From NCBI RefSeq assembly GCF_000003815.2, contig NC_049986.1:15083811-15147810 (forward strand): DNA of 64,000 bases, in the 5' to 3' direction. Both the position numbers and the translations under genes were made by a program. This document shows, in pieces, positions 1 to 11,560 of this stretch; the first letter of the stretch is position 1, and the number at the start of each line of letters is the position of its first letter. The notes under the pieces are model-generated. The model was not told the origin of the DNA and made no database searches. It worked only from the letters and a program-made list of their open reading frames with translations. The stretch is from Branchiostoma floridae (taxonomy: Eukaryota; Chordata; Leptocardii; Amphioxiformes; Branchiostomatidae).

Positions 1-740
1 TTAGTGTGATGTGAAATAGCTTACGTAAGTTTGCCTTTATCCGCGAGGTAACCTATATGCGTTGTTTTTAAAAAACATGGTATTTAGGGATTTCAAGTAG
101 ACGGACTTTGCTTTCAAGTTGTAAAATTCTGAAAATCTTAATTTAAAACCACTGTCCGTCGACTTGAGATCATCACAATGCCATGTATTTGTAAAACAAC
201 GTAAATAGGTTACCCCGTGGATAAACGTAAACTGGCGTTGCATCTCTTGTTGAGAAAGTTAGCAGCTCTCCAAAAAAATAACAAAATGTATACCCTTTGC
301 TATAATCAAATATTGCAGTCACTCGTTACAATTACAAATACATGTAGTACAAAGGAACACATAGAAGGACACACAAAGCAATGATTACTAGAATACAACT
401 TCATTTCATTACGTCACGAATCAAAGTTGTTGAAAAGTTATGAAGTATTCAGACGTCAACTGGTGTTGTTAAACCCTATAGCCTACCTAATGGAAGAGTA
501 TTTTTATATTGATACAAGACAGTGGTGATGTACTCTAGCAAAGCTAGTTTCATCATCACCACTGGGACATTTAAAAATAGAATAGACTAAGAATAAAACA
601 ATGTGAGATAAAATGAAATAAAGTACAGCAGTGCGGCGAGGTGATCAAATAAGTATATATATACATACATACATATACAAATACATATACATATATGTAT
701 ACATATATGAACATAAGAGTATGTTTTATGTACATCACAG
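1..740. other. Upstream intron or flank, no gene recognised
   Basis: This AT-rich stretch precedes the first visible exon of the CUB/LDLa gene and is probably intron. It contains a short TATA/CATA-rich run at about 650-710 (repeats of ATACATACAT type). I see no conserved coding exon on either strand; the short open frames here lack splice signals and domain similarity. Confidence 0.5.
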
Positions 741-3700
741 GATCCACGTGCTCTACTGGCGAGTGCATGTGCTCCAATGGCCGGTGCATCAACGCGATGT
801 TGCAGGGGGACGGAGTGAACAACTGCGGCAGCGACCAGGTCAGCGATGCCAGCATTTGTTATGACGCAGGCTACATCTATACCCCGCAGACAACCGTCAT
901 GCCAATGTTTCCTACAGATTACAGCAACTGTAAGTTTATCTTTGAATACTTTTTGTATGATGGTATACTGCTGATACTCACAGTATTTGTAGTCCATTGC
1001 ATCTCTGGTTGCTAAGGTTTGCTATAACATAATGCCCTAGAAATGCTGCGAAGTTCGGTTTTAAATATATCGAGCGAAGTCAAAAGACGTCTGCTAAAAC
1101 AGCATGGTATTGCTCGCTCACACAATGATGGAGTTTGATCGCTGAACAACAAGATATTACCAAGCAAAGGCTTCAAACTGACTAACGATGTCCACCCTGC
1201 AGTTTACATGTCGGAGCACTGCGGGGACTCTGTGTATTTAGGCTACTCTGGCTACATCCAGTGGGATCGCCATGGGTATAACTGGAACAGTCAGAGCTGC
1301 TGGGCCAACTTCCACCCTCCCCCGGGGTTGAAGGTGTTGCTGCAGTTCGTGGACGTTGACATGGAAGGCAACTATCCATCCTGCTCTTTCGACAGCCTTC
1401 GTGTTTTCTCCCGGTAAGTGAACGTACGATTTTATCATAGCCCGGCAATAGCTACCTTTGTCGATGATCAACTGTCTTCAGTCATTTATATGTATTCACC
1501 ATTCAGACAGATACTCATAACGAGTCATAGGAATTCAACCAAAAAGAAACACAGAACACAACATTGAGCAAATGTACTTACCGCTTACCGGTCCCTTGAC
1601 CGGGGGTGGTCGTGGGGGCACTTTGCAGCTGAGCACACCTCCCTCCATCTCTCCCTGTCGTGAGCCAGTGCTTGGGTGCTGGCAAGGGGCATTCCTGTCC
1701 AGACTTCTTCCTCTGTCTGCCTCGTCTTCTTTTCCCTTTAACTGTTCCTTGCAGGATGACCTTAGAGAGGCCTTGAGCAAATATGGCAAGTACTTGTAAT
1801 TAGTAAAGACTAGAAATGACATACTTCTGACATACATTTTACAAAGTAGTACCATGATATTGTTTGATCATTATCTCAGCCCACTCGCCTACGGCATCGC
1901 CACGACGGCTAACGCGGACACTAAGATCTGTGATGACGATGACGTCAGCCCCTATATCGGCACGTCGTTCGGACTGATGCTACAGACTGACAGCACTGTA
2001 TCCGGATCCTACAAGATTCTGTACACAGTGTTCCGAGGTGAGGAGCATGTGTGTGTGATAAGCCTTTTAGGTCGGTAGCATTAATGTCAGCAAAATCGGT
2101 GGAAGGACAATATGTCAGAAAGAAATAGCGAACGTTTATACGTCGATGAAGGAACCTTCCGGAGGGTTGTCTGAAATGTCTTACCGTTTCCAAAATCAGA
2201 CCCACCTGCGTAGCGAAAGTATGTTCAGCTCCAGTGCTTATTAAGACAATTAACCATTTCCAAGCAGAGGTTGGTGGAAAAAATCGTGACCTTTTCCTTT
2301 CAGGTCAGATGAAAGGAAAAGGTCACGATTTTTTTCACCAACCTCTTCTTGGAGAGCAGTGTATAATTACAACTACGGCTGGTGACAAAATATAACAGAA
2401 GAGGAAATGTTAAAACACCTTTGTTGAAAAAAAAACATCAAGAGGTTGATATGGAAAGCCTGTTCTCCTTGATGCTAATGTTCAACGTTTACAATGCATT
2501 AATGAGTTTTCCATGAGGTTAGTTTTTTTTCCGGCAGACCACATCGGGCTTTAAGCGAAAACAAGCAGCCAGTGCCCGGCCGACTCCCTTCCTGTGCCCT
2601 CTTCCTGAAAGATACGTCAAACCAACAGCATCTAGATGTAATGAGGTAAAATATAATGTCTCATTTTGCTCTTCACAGCCAGTTACTACTGCAACAGTGA
2701 TGAGTTCCGTTGTGCCGGACGCCAGGTGTGCATGTCCAGTAGTGTGCGGTGCGACAGTCATGATAACTGTGGGGACAACAGTGACGAGGACCTGTGTCCA
2801 TCATACGGTATTTATATTCTTTTTCAACGACAAAATAGACTTGTGTGACCATTACTTTCATTGTTGCAATTTGATTCAAAATCTAAAAAAGAATGGTATA
2901 AAACAACAAGACACAACACAACAAGAAATCATTGATTGTCAATGAAATTCGTCGAGCATTCGTCAAATCTTTGCTGTCGTTCAGCGGTTGCAGCCTCAAG
3001 CGGAGACGAGTTAAGCTTTGTCAGCAACTCATGTACTTACAATGGTCACTCGTCTCGAAATGTTTCATTATGACAACTTGGTGTCGATAGCGTTAAATCA
3101 GTAGAGTTAGCTTCTTCTAAACTCTACCGTCATCATGTGACATTGAGTATTGGGGTATCAAGTCATGGTTGTACCTCAATTATCATTGTAGAGAGGAGCA
3201 GATTTTGAATGAACTTATATAACCAAGTACAATTGGTAATGCTAAATTGATAGCCCTAATTTTTTATTGTTTATTTTCTGTAGCTCCTCCTCCCGAGGCC
3301 GAGGTGTCGTCATCTTCCTCCGTAAGCACTGGGGTCGTCATAGGCGCCGTTGTGGGGGCGTTAGCGGTGCTGTTCCTCGTGGCAGCGCTAGTGGGCGTCA
3401 TCTGTCACTGCAGCAAACGACAGGTAAGTTTTATAATGATATTACTCCTTCCACCTCGTTCCTTTGATGGTGCAACAAGAAGTGGCCATAGACATGTTCG
3501 TTTAATAAGAATATTTTGAGATGACGTTGATGACGAATTCAAATTATTATTTCAAACAATCGTATTCTCTGTCACATAAGTCGCACATGTAAGCTGGTTG
3601 CATTCAGTAATTAAATGTAGTCGCTTTAGTGTCACAGCATGAAAACCTTGAGGGTTGCTGAGCGCGTACTAATAGGCCGTTGAAAGCCTGTCAAATTTTT

Positions 3701-4273
3701 GAATGGTCAATGGTGTATCAACGTCATTGTTTCTGTAAACTACCCCACTATATAAAGCCTTAGTTTAATCTGTCCTCTTTCATTAGATTCATTATTGAAC
3801 TTGGAAGACAGCTTACATGTGATCTTTTCTCTATCTGTCGTCATTCACGCTTTTTAAAACTATCACATCATACTAACCTGTTCTTGTTTTGTTTTTAGGC
3901 AAGAACTCCAGCAGCAGCCAGATCCCCTAACCCTACCGGTACCCCACTCTACCCTACCGGCCAGCAGGCTCCCTACCCTACCGGTGCCCCTCCATACCCT
4001 AACACTGCCTCTCCTTACCCTGCTGCCGGCGTCCCTCCCTACCCAACCGCTGCCCCCGGCAACAACTACACATACCCTACAGTCTTCATCAACCAGGGCA
4101 CCGCAAACACTGCTGGACCTGCGTTTGTGACCCAAGGAGTTGCTAACTCAGGATTCGAACCCCCTCCCCCTTACTCATACCCCCCTCCCGGGTTCTCGTC
4201 TCCCCCAGCAGCAAACGGTCAGAACAACCAGCAAGAGGCCGTGCAGATGGCAGCATGCAATGGATACTTCTAA
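741..4273 (+). CDS. CUB/LDLa-domain type I membrane protein (3' part of gene)
   Basis: Seven bases of context at each junction and matching phases support exons 741-929, 1203-1413, 1880-2037, 2679-2807, 3284-3423 and 3899-4273; the 5' end lies before the window. In order: a Cys-rich LDLa-like segment (GECMCSNGRC, DGVNNCGSD); a CUB domain split over two exons (SEHCGDSVYLGYSGYIQW; CSFDSLRVFSR joined to PLAYGIATT, then KICDDDDVSPYIGTS); a canonical LDLa repeat (FRCAGRQVCM, then DNCGDNSDEDLC, the calcium-binding acidic cluster); one membrane span (VVIGAVVGALAVLFLVAALV) after a Ser-rich stalk; and a cytoplasmic tail of about 125 residues rich in Pro, Tyr and YPTG-like repeats. The tail holds PPPPYSY, a PPxY-type WW-domain ligand. 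Family knowledge suggests a cell-surface binding protein or receptor. A polyadenylation signal AATAAA lies at 4763-4768. The ligand is unknown. Confidence 0.8.
2260..2352. repeat. Long near-perfect hairpin (MITE-like) in intron
   Basis: Two arms of about 42 bases, one starting CCAAGCAGAGGTTGGTGG and the other ending CCACCAACCTCTTCTTGG in reverse sense, are separated by a loop of about nine bases. It lies in the intron between the second CUB exon (ending 2037) and the LDLa exon (starting 2679). The size and symmetry suit a small foldback MITE or a hairpin RNA; no expression evidence is available. Confidence 0.75.
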
Positions 4274-5423
4274 ATAAGTCCTATTCTCCTGTTGTCCTGT
4301 TGATATTGTAGAATTTCGTAGGTCAAAGTTTGTCCTTGATTAACTGATTAAAACAGTAACGGTTATAGGACAACTATGGCATGGTCCAGACATATTTCCA
4401 TGACACTAAAAGTTATCTACGATAGCATATATGAATGATGGCAGACCAGTCGTGATAAACATCGGCACCAAGGCTAAGTATCAGTTTTAATTGGGGTTCT
4501 AGTCTAGATCTGTAAACCAGGGTATGTTACGCCATGCTGTATACATTCTACAATTAAGACTGTGATTTTGATATGCATAGAATGTTTCATTTTTTCCTTT
4601 ATCGAGATAGAATATTTGTCATCATTCATTGTTCAAAATGAAAATAATGTTGATGAAGAATTGGTTTGCTCAAATGTGTAAATACCATCAAAACTTGCCA
4701 ATCATCGTAATATCGCCACATCAATTCAGCCTTTATGCTGCGACATATGAAGTTGTGTTCTCAATAAAAGCATTACAACTACTGCTATGTCAGACCAGCA
4801 TTCTTGCAGCCTAAACCTAAATGTCAACACTCACCACTAAACATTCCTCGACAGAAGTGTCATCAAACAAATCACATCATAACATATCATCAGAACTACT
4901 CAAATTTAATGATAAATAGACAAAAACACACAAAGAAAACACATCCAAAATTGCAGGTGTACATAACTACGATTTGCAAATATCCTTATAATTTTTTTCA
5001 ATATTATTGAAATTCGATTAATGTATGGTGGAAAAAACACACGGTAAAGTTATGATATCATAGGCATAAGAACAAAAATTATAATGTTTCTTCATTAATT
5101 CTTGTTATGGTTAGTGTATTTTGACTCCAGCTACAATGCATTCACTTGAGAATATTCAACGTGAAAGACATGAAAAACGCAATATACAAAACAATATAAT
5201 GCAATACAACGTAACAAAAGCTGATCTCTCAAATCCAAACCCAAAGATATCCTAAAACGTTCACGAAATCCTTGATATTAAAAAGAAAACATTCAGTATA
5301 TTATAATATACAGAAACATTTGTTACAATGATTTCTAAAACAGAACTGGTAAATATGTTTCGTTTACTTGAAACTGGACAAGATCGTTGACCTGCTATCG
5401 AGTGCGTTAGTCAGGTTCCTAGT
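4274..5423. other. Convergent 3' flanks of CUB gene and nuclease copy A
   Basis: AT-rich intergenic DNA between two genes whose 3' ends face each other. The left part is the 3' untranslated region of the CUB/LDLa gene (AATAAA at 4763). The part from about 4671 to 5423 resembles the 3' flank of nuclease copy C at about 37745-38114 (shared stretches such as ATACCATCAAAA and GTAATATC.CCACATCAATTCA), so the duplicated unit included 3' flanking DNA. Confidence 0.55.
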
Positions 5424-8133
5424 TCAGCCACTGGTACCGCAGCGTTTTATACGCTTCTTGCTCTCACAAGTTTCCTGCATGTGCTCATTCCTACAGTCGT
5501 GAGCTATCTCAGCCACGTAGTCATCCAGACCGTCCCAGTTATCTACCGGTCCGGCACACACTGACCTGGGGAAGAGATGTGCATCCGTTCCATTGTATAG
5601 CCAGGCCTCGAACTTGTCCAGCGGAAGTGACGTTACTTTAGAACAGTCGATGTTCCGCCCGTAGAACCCGACTCCGAAGGCACGAAGCCCGCGTCTCTTG
5701 TCCCCAGGGTAGCACAGCGCCTTCCAGTAGTACCCAGGAATGGCCACTCGTCCTTTCATCCACGTGGTTTGTCGGCCCAGCTTTGTGCCCGTGATGACGT
5801 AGAGGGTTTTGCTGTTGGATTCGGCTCCGACAGCGTTCGTGTAGACTTCTTCTGCTTTCCTGCTAACTGCGCATTCGTACGGCTGCCACACGCACTGGTT
5901 AAAGTCCTTCACCTGAATGGATAGAAAGTATGATAAGCATTGTAGTAACCATGGCAACAAAAGTAGAATTGGGTGGGTGCGTGATGCATCTGTTCATCTG
6001 ATTACTTTTAGAGTATTGTTTTGATTTGATCGAAGTGAGGAAAACAGCTGATTAAAATGACAAGCTTAATTCTAAACGAATCGGTTTTAATTTCGCAGTC
6101 TATCTAGTATCGCCGCTCATATCACCAATCTTCATCCTAATTCCTTCTCTCTGGAAGGATCCGAATCCAATTTCCGTCGATTCGATATGACTCGAGAACT
6201 TTGTAATGCAACAGAACTGTATTCTGGATCAGTTCGAGTCTCGGTATTCGGAAAAGAGCTTCTTACCTGCGGAGCTACGTTGATCATACTGAACGTTCCG
6301 TCCTGCACGGCTGCATTTTTGTCGTTGATGCCGTTAGGGTTGACGTGGCCCCGGTTGTAGAAGTCTCCACAGTTATCGAAGTCGCCATCCATTGCTTGAC
6401 AGTCGGGGCAGAAGCTCTGCTTCAGGTCCTCAAAGCTGGGGTTGCGGAGGCTGCAATGCGGGACGTCTGTCGACCGGGAGATGCCCCAACTCTTGGTCTC
6501 AACTTTGCATTTGTCGGAGATTGCATCATGCATTTCCTTTCCACAAAGTCCTGTAAAATACATGACATTGTGATGAAAAGGAAAGTCTAAGTTATATAGG
6601 AAATTGAAACGGAAGGAAACAAGAGTTCGAAAATCTCATTCTTCCATCTCTAGATTTATTGTTTCATCTTGTTCAATCATTGTGCAGATGAAAGAATCTC
6701 TCCGAGATTGGAGATTAAATGAAGTAAGAAAACAGAAACAGAGTAGAACAGATAAAGAAACGCCAACAGCAGCACAGACAAATTTATTCACAAGGGAAGG
6801 CCATGAATGACGATGTCTACAAGTTATGAAACTTACCCAGCTGGACTCTGTCCCACAGGCCTGATGAAGGTCTGTCCAGTTCCGGTAAGTCCGGGTCACG
6901 TGTGATGGCGGACGCCGTGTACTCGGGGATGCGGTAGTGAGCATTGTAGGCAGTGGCGAAAAGAAGCTTGCTGTCACCAGCGTGGGTATGGCAGATCCGC
7001 AAGGTGGCGTCCTTGTCGTTCTTCATATAACCGCTAGATGGCCAGGCATCGCCCACGAAGAAGTGGTCACAGTCGCTTTGCAGGTTGGAATGTCGTTCGA
7101 TGCATTCCACCACAGGAGCGCTATCGTCTACAGAGACATTTTGTGTGTTTGAGTTAGTATCATTGTAAAGAAGGTTTAAATCTAAAGAAACGTAAAACAA
7201 CACCGGCAAAACTTTGACCGTGGCTATCAACAGTGCATCACAAATCACAATACATGTTGAAACTGTTGTTGACTTTCACGTCTCATGAGAAGGAGCGAGA
7301 CTAGACGAGACTAAATTTCTTGCAATTGGTTCACAAAGTAAGATCACAAAATGTATGTCGCAAGTGAAGCGTATCAAGTGAACTTATCAAACTTTACTTA
7401 CTGTGACTCTGACTGCAATAATCCGGCATGGCATCTTCGTCATGTCAAAAAAGAAAAGGGAAAATCGGTAAAATGACTGAAACTGAGAGCTTTCAAGCAA
7501 AAAAACTTAGTGCTTAAACAAGACAGCTCCAACAATCTAGATCTAATGGCTGCTGGATTTTTGTTATTTGATGAACATCGTTGAATTACACATTTTGATG
7601 TATACGGCATAAGGAGGGCATTTCCTTTCACATCGATAGTTTACGAATAAAACTATTAATGAACCAAATGATTGTGTACAGATCTGACATGAAAAAGGCA
7701 TCTGGCCTCTTTCCAATCGAGAACACAGCCCGACAGGAACATGCAAGAGTTGTACGAGAATGTCTTATAACAGAAAGGTTACCAGGTATAAGGTAAAGCC
7801 ATGTTTATGCAATTAGAGTGACATCAGTCTTTGGTAGTGTGTTTCGCTCCTCAAAGTCTACGACAAAGTTTTGTAGGTTTCCTGACAAATGACGTCGCCA
7901 TCCATTTTTCGGAAGTTTCTTCCCAAAATTAACTAAGGTAAATTAGAAAAGGAAGAATTTTCCAAATGTCAGACGTTATCCGGGACATCCGGCCTCCCAC
8001 ACACACACATTTTACCTTCCGTATACGTAACATACGACATCAAGTTGCTAGGTAAGTTGACGTTTCCAAGCAACAAGGCAGCAACTGCAAAACCCACAGC
8101 GAAGGCCCCGAGCAAGCCTCCTGCACCCGCCAT
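5424..8133 (-). CDS. ENDOD1-like DNA/RNA non-specific endonuclease, copy A
   Basis: Five exons with consistent phases: 8016-8133, 7402-7434, 6837-7127, 6267-6550, 5424-5912 (404 residues). Predicted to hydrolyse DNA and RNA with a divalent metal. Residues 1-39 are a hydrophobic signal peptide or anchor (AFAVGFAVAALLLGNV). A Cys-rich N-terminal part contains FATAYNAHYRIPEYTASA, typical of ENDOD1-type proteins. The NUC domain core is YNRGHVNPN, with the candidate catalytic His at about 216; the Asp of the classical DRGH box is Asn here. MINVAPQ and FNQCVWQPYE supply the Asn and Glu residues expected at the metal site. The start was chosen because the ATG begins a hydrophobic leader and the phase-1 donor fits exon 2. 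Exon 2 is only 33 bases. It belongs to a four-member local family and pairs with copy C in exon architecture. It appears intact. Confidence 0.87.
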
Positions 8134-8286
8134 CTTGTTGGCGTCACTGGATCGTCAGTTCTACAAGGCAAGCATATTATTATATTTCAGCCATACCATA
8201 GGTATGGTGAAATATATTGTGTTCGTAATGTTTCTTCTTCTTTCTCCTGTCAAATCTTCAAATCGAATCATCTCCGTCGTTCCTGG
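8134..8286. promoter_or_regulatory. Upstream flank of nuclease copy A
   Basis: About 150 bases between the copy A start codon and the first tandem repeat unit. It presumably holds the core promoter and 5' untranslated region of copy A, read on the minus strand. I see no unambiguous TATA box. The short phrase ACCATAGGTATGGTG resembles ACCACAGGTAGGTA upstream of copy D at about 51505. Confidence 0.3.
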
Positions 8287-8900
8287 ACCGAATGACTTGA
8301 AATTTGGTATAAGGGTAGAGTGGGCCAATACCCCTAGGCGTTTTTTTCTTCATTTTTTTCATATCTGCCTTTAAAATGATTTTTTCATGTTTTTTTGCAA
8401 TTTTTATGTACATTTTGGCCCCTTGTACCCTGGTATTACAGCCGAATGACCTGAAATTTGGTACAGAGGTGCCTTGATCATATGCCCACAAAGATTCAGT
8501 TTTGGCATACGGTACAACAAAATGCTTAATTTTGCCATTTTTTGCCAAAAAAGGACACTTTTGGCTCTTGTACCCTCATTTTACAACCAAATGACCTGAA
8601 ATTTGGTATATGAGTGCCATCTAGAAATGCGCACATGGATTCAATAACACTTTTGGCACACAGTACAACAAAATGCATAATTATGTGATTTTTTGCCCAT
8701 TGTTTGACCAAAAACGTACGCTTTTGGCTCCTGTTCCCTGGTCTTACAACCAAATGACCTAAATTTTGGTAAATAGGTGCAGTAGATATCTATTCAAATG
8801 ACCCATGTATAATTTCTAGCATAAACCACTTTAAAATGATATATTTGGGGATTTTTTTTGGTAATTTTCCACTGGCCAGAGGGGTCAATGACCTCAAGGT
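8287..8900. repeat. Tandem repeat, about 150-base units
   Basis: Four units each begin with a version of CCRAATGACYTGAAATTTGG, at about 8288, 8442, 8587 and 8750, so the period is about 145-163 bases. Each unit then holds GGTATA..GTGC, a T-rich stretch, and CTTGTACCCT. A single related unit lies at about 51520-51650, upstream of nuclease copy D. No coding potential is seen. Confidence 0.8.
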
Positions 8901-9034
8901 CGTTGACCTCCCACCTGAAGACAGCATGTGCACATGTCTATATACTAGTAACTGGATTAAAGAGGCAACCAATCACGTAGCCTGAATCAACATCCCGAAG
9001 GGGATTTGGCAGCCAATCAGTGAGCCTGGTTTAT

Positions 9035-9790
9035 CTGGAAGAGTCCATTCTGGCACGGAGGGGTGCAATTTTTTAAATTAATCTTTGGACTGTTGATTGT
9101 ATAAAGTCTTTCAGTGGGAGCATTTTTGAACTGGTCTATTTTGCAATTTTAAATGGGGTGTATTGGAAGAGTCCATTCTTGCACGGAGGGGGGCATTTTT
9201 AAAAATTCGTTTTTGGACTTTGGTGATTATGTCAAAGTGTTTCAGTGTGGTTATTTTTTGACTTGTCTATTTTGCAATTTTACATAGGGTGTGCTGGAAG
9301 AGTCCATTCTTACATGGAGGGGGATTTTGGGGGGGAGGACTTTGGTGATTACGTCTAAGTCCAATTTTAGCGGATGTATTTTTGGACTGCACCACTTTAC
9401 ATAGGGTCATCGCAAGAACAGTCCATTCTTGCACGGAGGGGGGATGTTTTCAAATTTAGTTTTAGACGGGTGATGATTCGATATTCCATTTTTAGCGGAA
9501 GTGTTTTTGGGCTGGTCTATTTTACCTTTTCATGCCTTTTTGCTTAGTTCAACTTTGGACTGGGTTGCTTAATCAAAAGGCCATGTTTTCAGTGGGAGTA
9601 TTTCTGGACTGGTCATTTGTGCAAATTCACATGGGGTGCAGTGGAAGAGTCCATTATTGCACTGGGAATTTTGTAAGATTCATTTTTGGGCTAAAGTGTC
9701 ATTAGTAGAAGTGACTTTTAAGCAAAAGTGTTCCATTTTTGCACATGGGTGATTTTGGAATAGTCTATTATTGCATGGGGAGGGAGATGG
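9035..9790. repeat. Tandem repeat, units headed GAGTCCATTCTTGCACGGAG
   Basis: Diverged units of about 120-130 bases begin near 9041, 9170, 9301, 9420 and 9648. Each has a GTCCATTCTTGCACGGAGG-like head followed by a T-rich run and a TTTGGACT phrase. A related block lies at about 51765-51935. It abuts the 150-base tandem repeat here, and the two kinds also occur together upstream of copy D. Confidence 0.75.
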
Positions 9791-11560
9791 CTGAAATATG
9801 CTGTATTTGCTCTCAAGCAAATGTCGGCCTTTCTAGTCAAATTTACGTTCATATCTGTATCTGCGGTTCTACTATCAAATATCTTATCTGAACACTTATT
9901 CTAGGAATTAACTATTCTTGAATTTCTGGGCAACCATGGTGGTTCCGGTGACAGAGGACGATTGGCGCCAGACATAAGTCAAGTCAACAATAGTCAACCA
10001 AAACATTCTTGGTAAAGCGTGTATTGGTGGCCTCGGCATTCTACGGTTATCCTTGTTGTGTAGCACTGAATCACCCCCACCCCCCCCATGCAGGGTTGAT
10101 GTTTGTGGCAATGCCTTACGATATCGCAAGGCGTTGGCCGTTGCCGCGAGCATTGATCAACCCAGCGTGGGAGTGTGGACTGAATAGGTGAAAGACTTGA
10201 CTATTGGTGTGTCTGAAGTGTAGTGGTCTAAAGTACTGCTAAGTTAATACAACACCCGTCCCGCTTCTCACATTTAGTAGTGTATCCCTACTCTTGAAGG
10301 GGAAATTGGATAGAAGGTAGGGTAGGGCGATGTTGAATCGATTTTATGGATGACATCCGCGCGCGCAACAAAAATGATTTTGGACCTTACTGTAAACCGT
10401 GCAAATCAGTTGCAAAACAGGGATTCAGAGACTTCATATCTCCATGAACTATTTGATTCTTAGAAGAATTATGGCGCTTTTTCATTACTTATGCAAATTA
10501 GGAATTTATTTACATAAGTGGTATCTGATAACCTTCACCTGCCGCAAACAAGTTACATGTATTCAAGTCCTATAATGAAAAACACTATAGATTAGATATA
10601 GATTTTTCTCACGAAATGTGAAAATAGATCCTAATTTGCATGATTCACACTTGATTATGTACATCTCTTAGTAAGATGACTGCATACTAAATATCATGGA
10701 AATCAGTCGTTCGTTCATTTGTTCCATTGTTTTCCTTGGAACACGCACACAAAACAATATATTTTATTGAGATAATGAGCAAGTATGTGTCGTACATTGC
10801 ACAAAAAAATCGAATACTATTGTTATGAAATGTCAAAAGATTGATATATGGAAGAACAAAAGAGGGAAGAATCTACCGATAGATATGCCATACTCATGCT
10901 ACCATGTTGAGTCATCTGTTCAACCTTCCTGACCACTTAGATTTCATAATAAAGACCACTTGTTTGTTATTTTGCCAGGATTTTTGCTCGCACGCTCGCA
11001 TCAGTTTTGGGGTTCCGATCCCAGAGAATGCCATCCATATAACTAAGGTAGTGAAAGCTGTTTCTGTTGTAAAGCATGGGATCTAATCATTTCAATGACT
11101 GCCAGGCCACACTGAACAAAAGCGAGGCAAGTACAAACACCAACGCGTAGTCCGACATTGAAAACGGTGTTACGTTTATCCAGATGAGGATTCAATCACT
11201 ACTAGACAACATCATGCTTCCAAGCAAGTGAGGGAGACACCCCAAGAAAAAAGTTGGTTCTATCGTTAAAAGTTAAAACTCACTGTTATACTGGATGGCA
11301 GGTTCGTGCGAGGTGCCTGCGAGGTAGGGTACCCTCTTCCGATGCCAAGAGCGGGAATGAGAGAGAGCGAGGCAAACAAGTCCGGTGAAAGCTGTACGTG
11401 ATTGACATCTACCAGCCGCTAAGCCGTCATTGGATGCACATCACATGACTACACGCCCCTCAAACCACACGCTCACATGAACACGCCCCCTTTCTATGGA
11501 GACGAAGGTTGTTTCCGTAACTGTACGGACTTTGCTTTTTCGGACTGACATACTAGTATG
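9791..11560. other. Intergenic, dispersed repeat remnants only
   Basis: No gene is supported. About 10430-10730 resembles 21360-21620 (shared ATGCAAATTAGG, CACCTGCC.CAAAC, TACATGTATT.AGTC.TATAATG), so it is a copy of a dispersed element. A short phrase near 9785-9850 (GAAATAT.CTGTATTTGCTC) recurs near 29695-29740. The remainder shows nothing recognisable. Confidence 0.45.

Noticed and set aside
1755-1799. Possible exon encoding DDLREALSKYG between the two CUB exons
   Set aside because: Its phase does not fit the preceding donor, whereas the exon at 1880 joins 1413 directly in phase and completes a normal CUB domain.
8287-9790. CRISPR-like or coding repeat array
   Set aside because: Units are long, diverged, T-rich and eukaryotic in context; there are no short identical repeats with unique spacers and no open frame.
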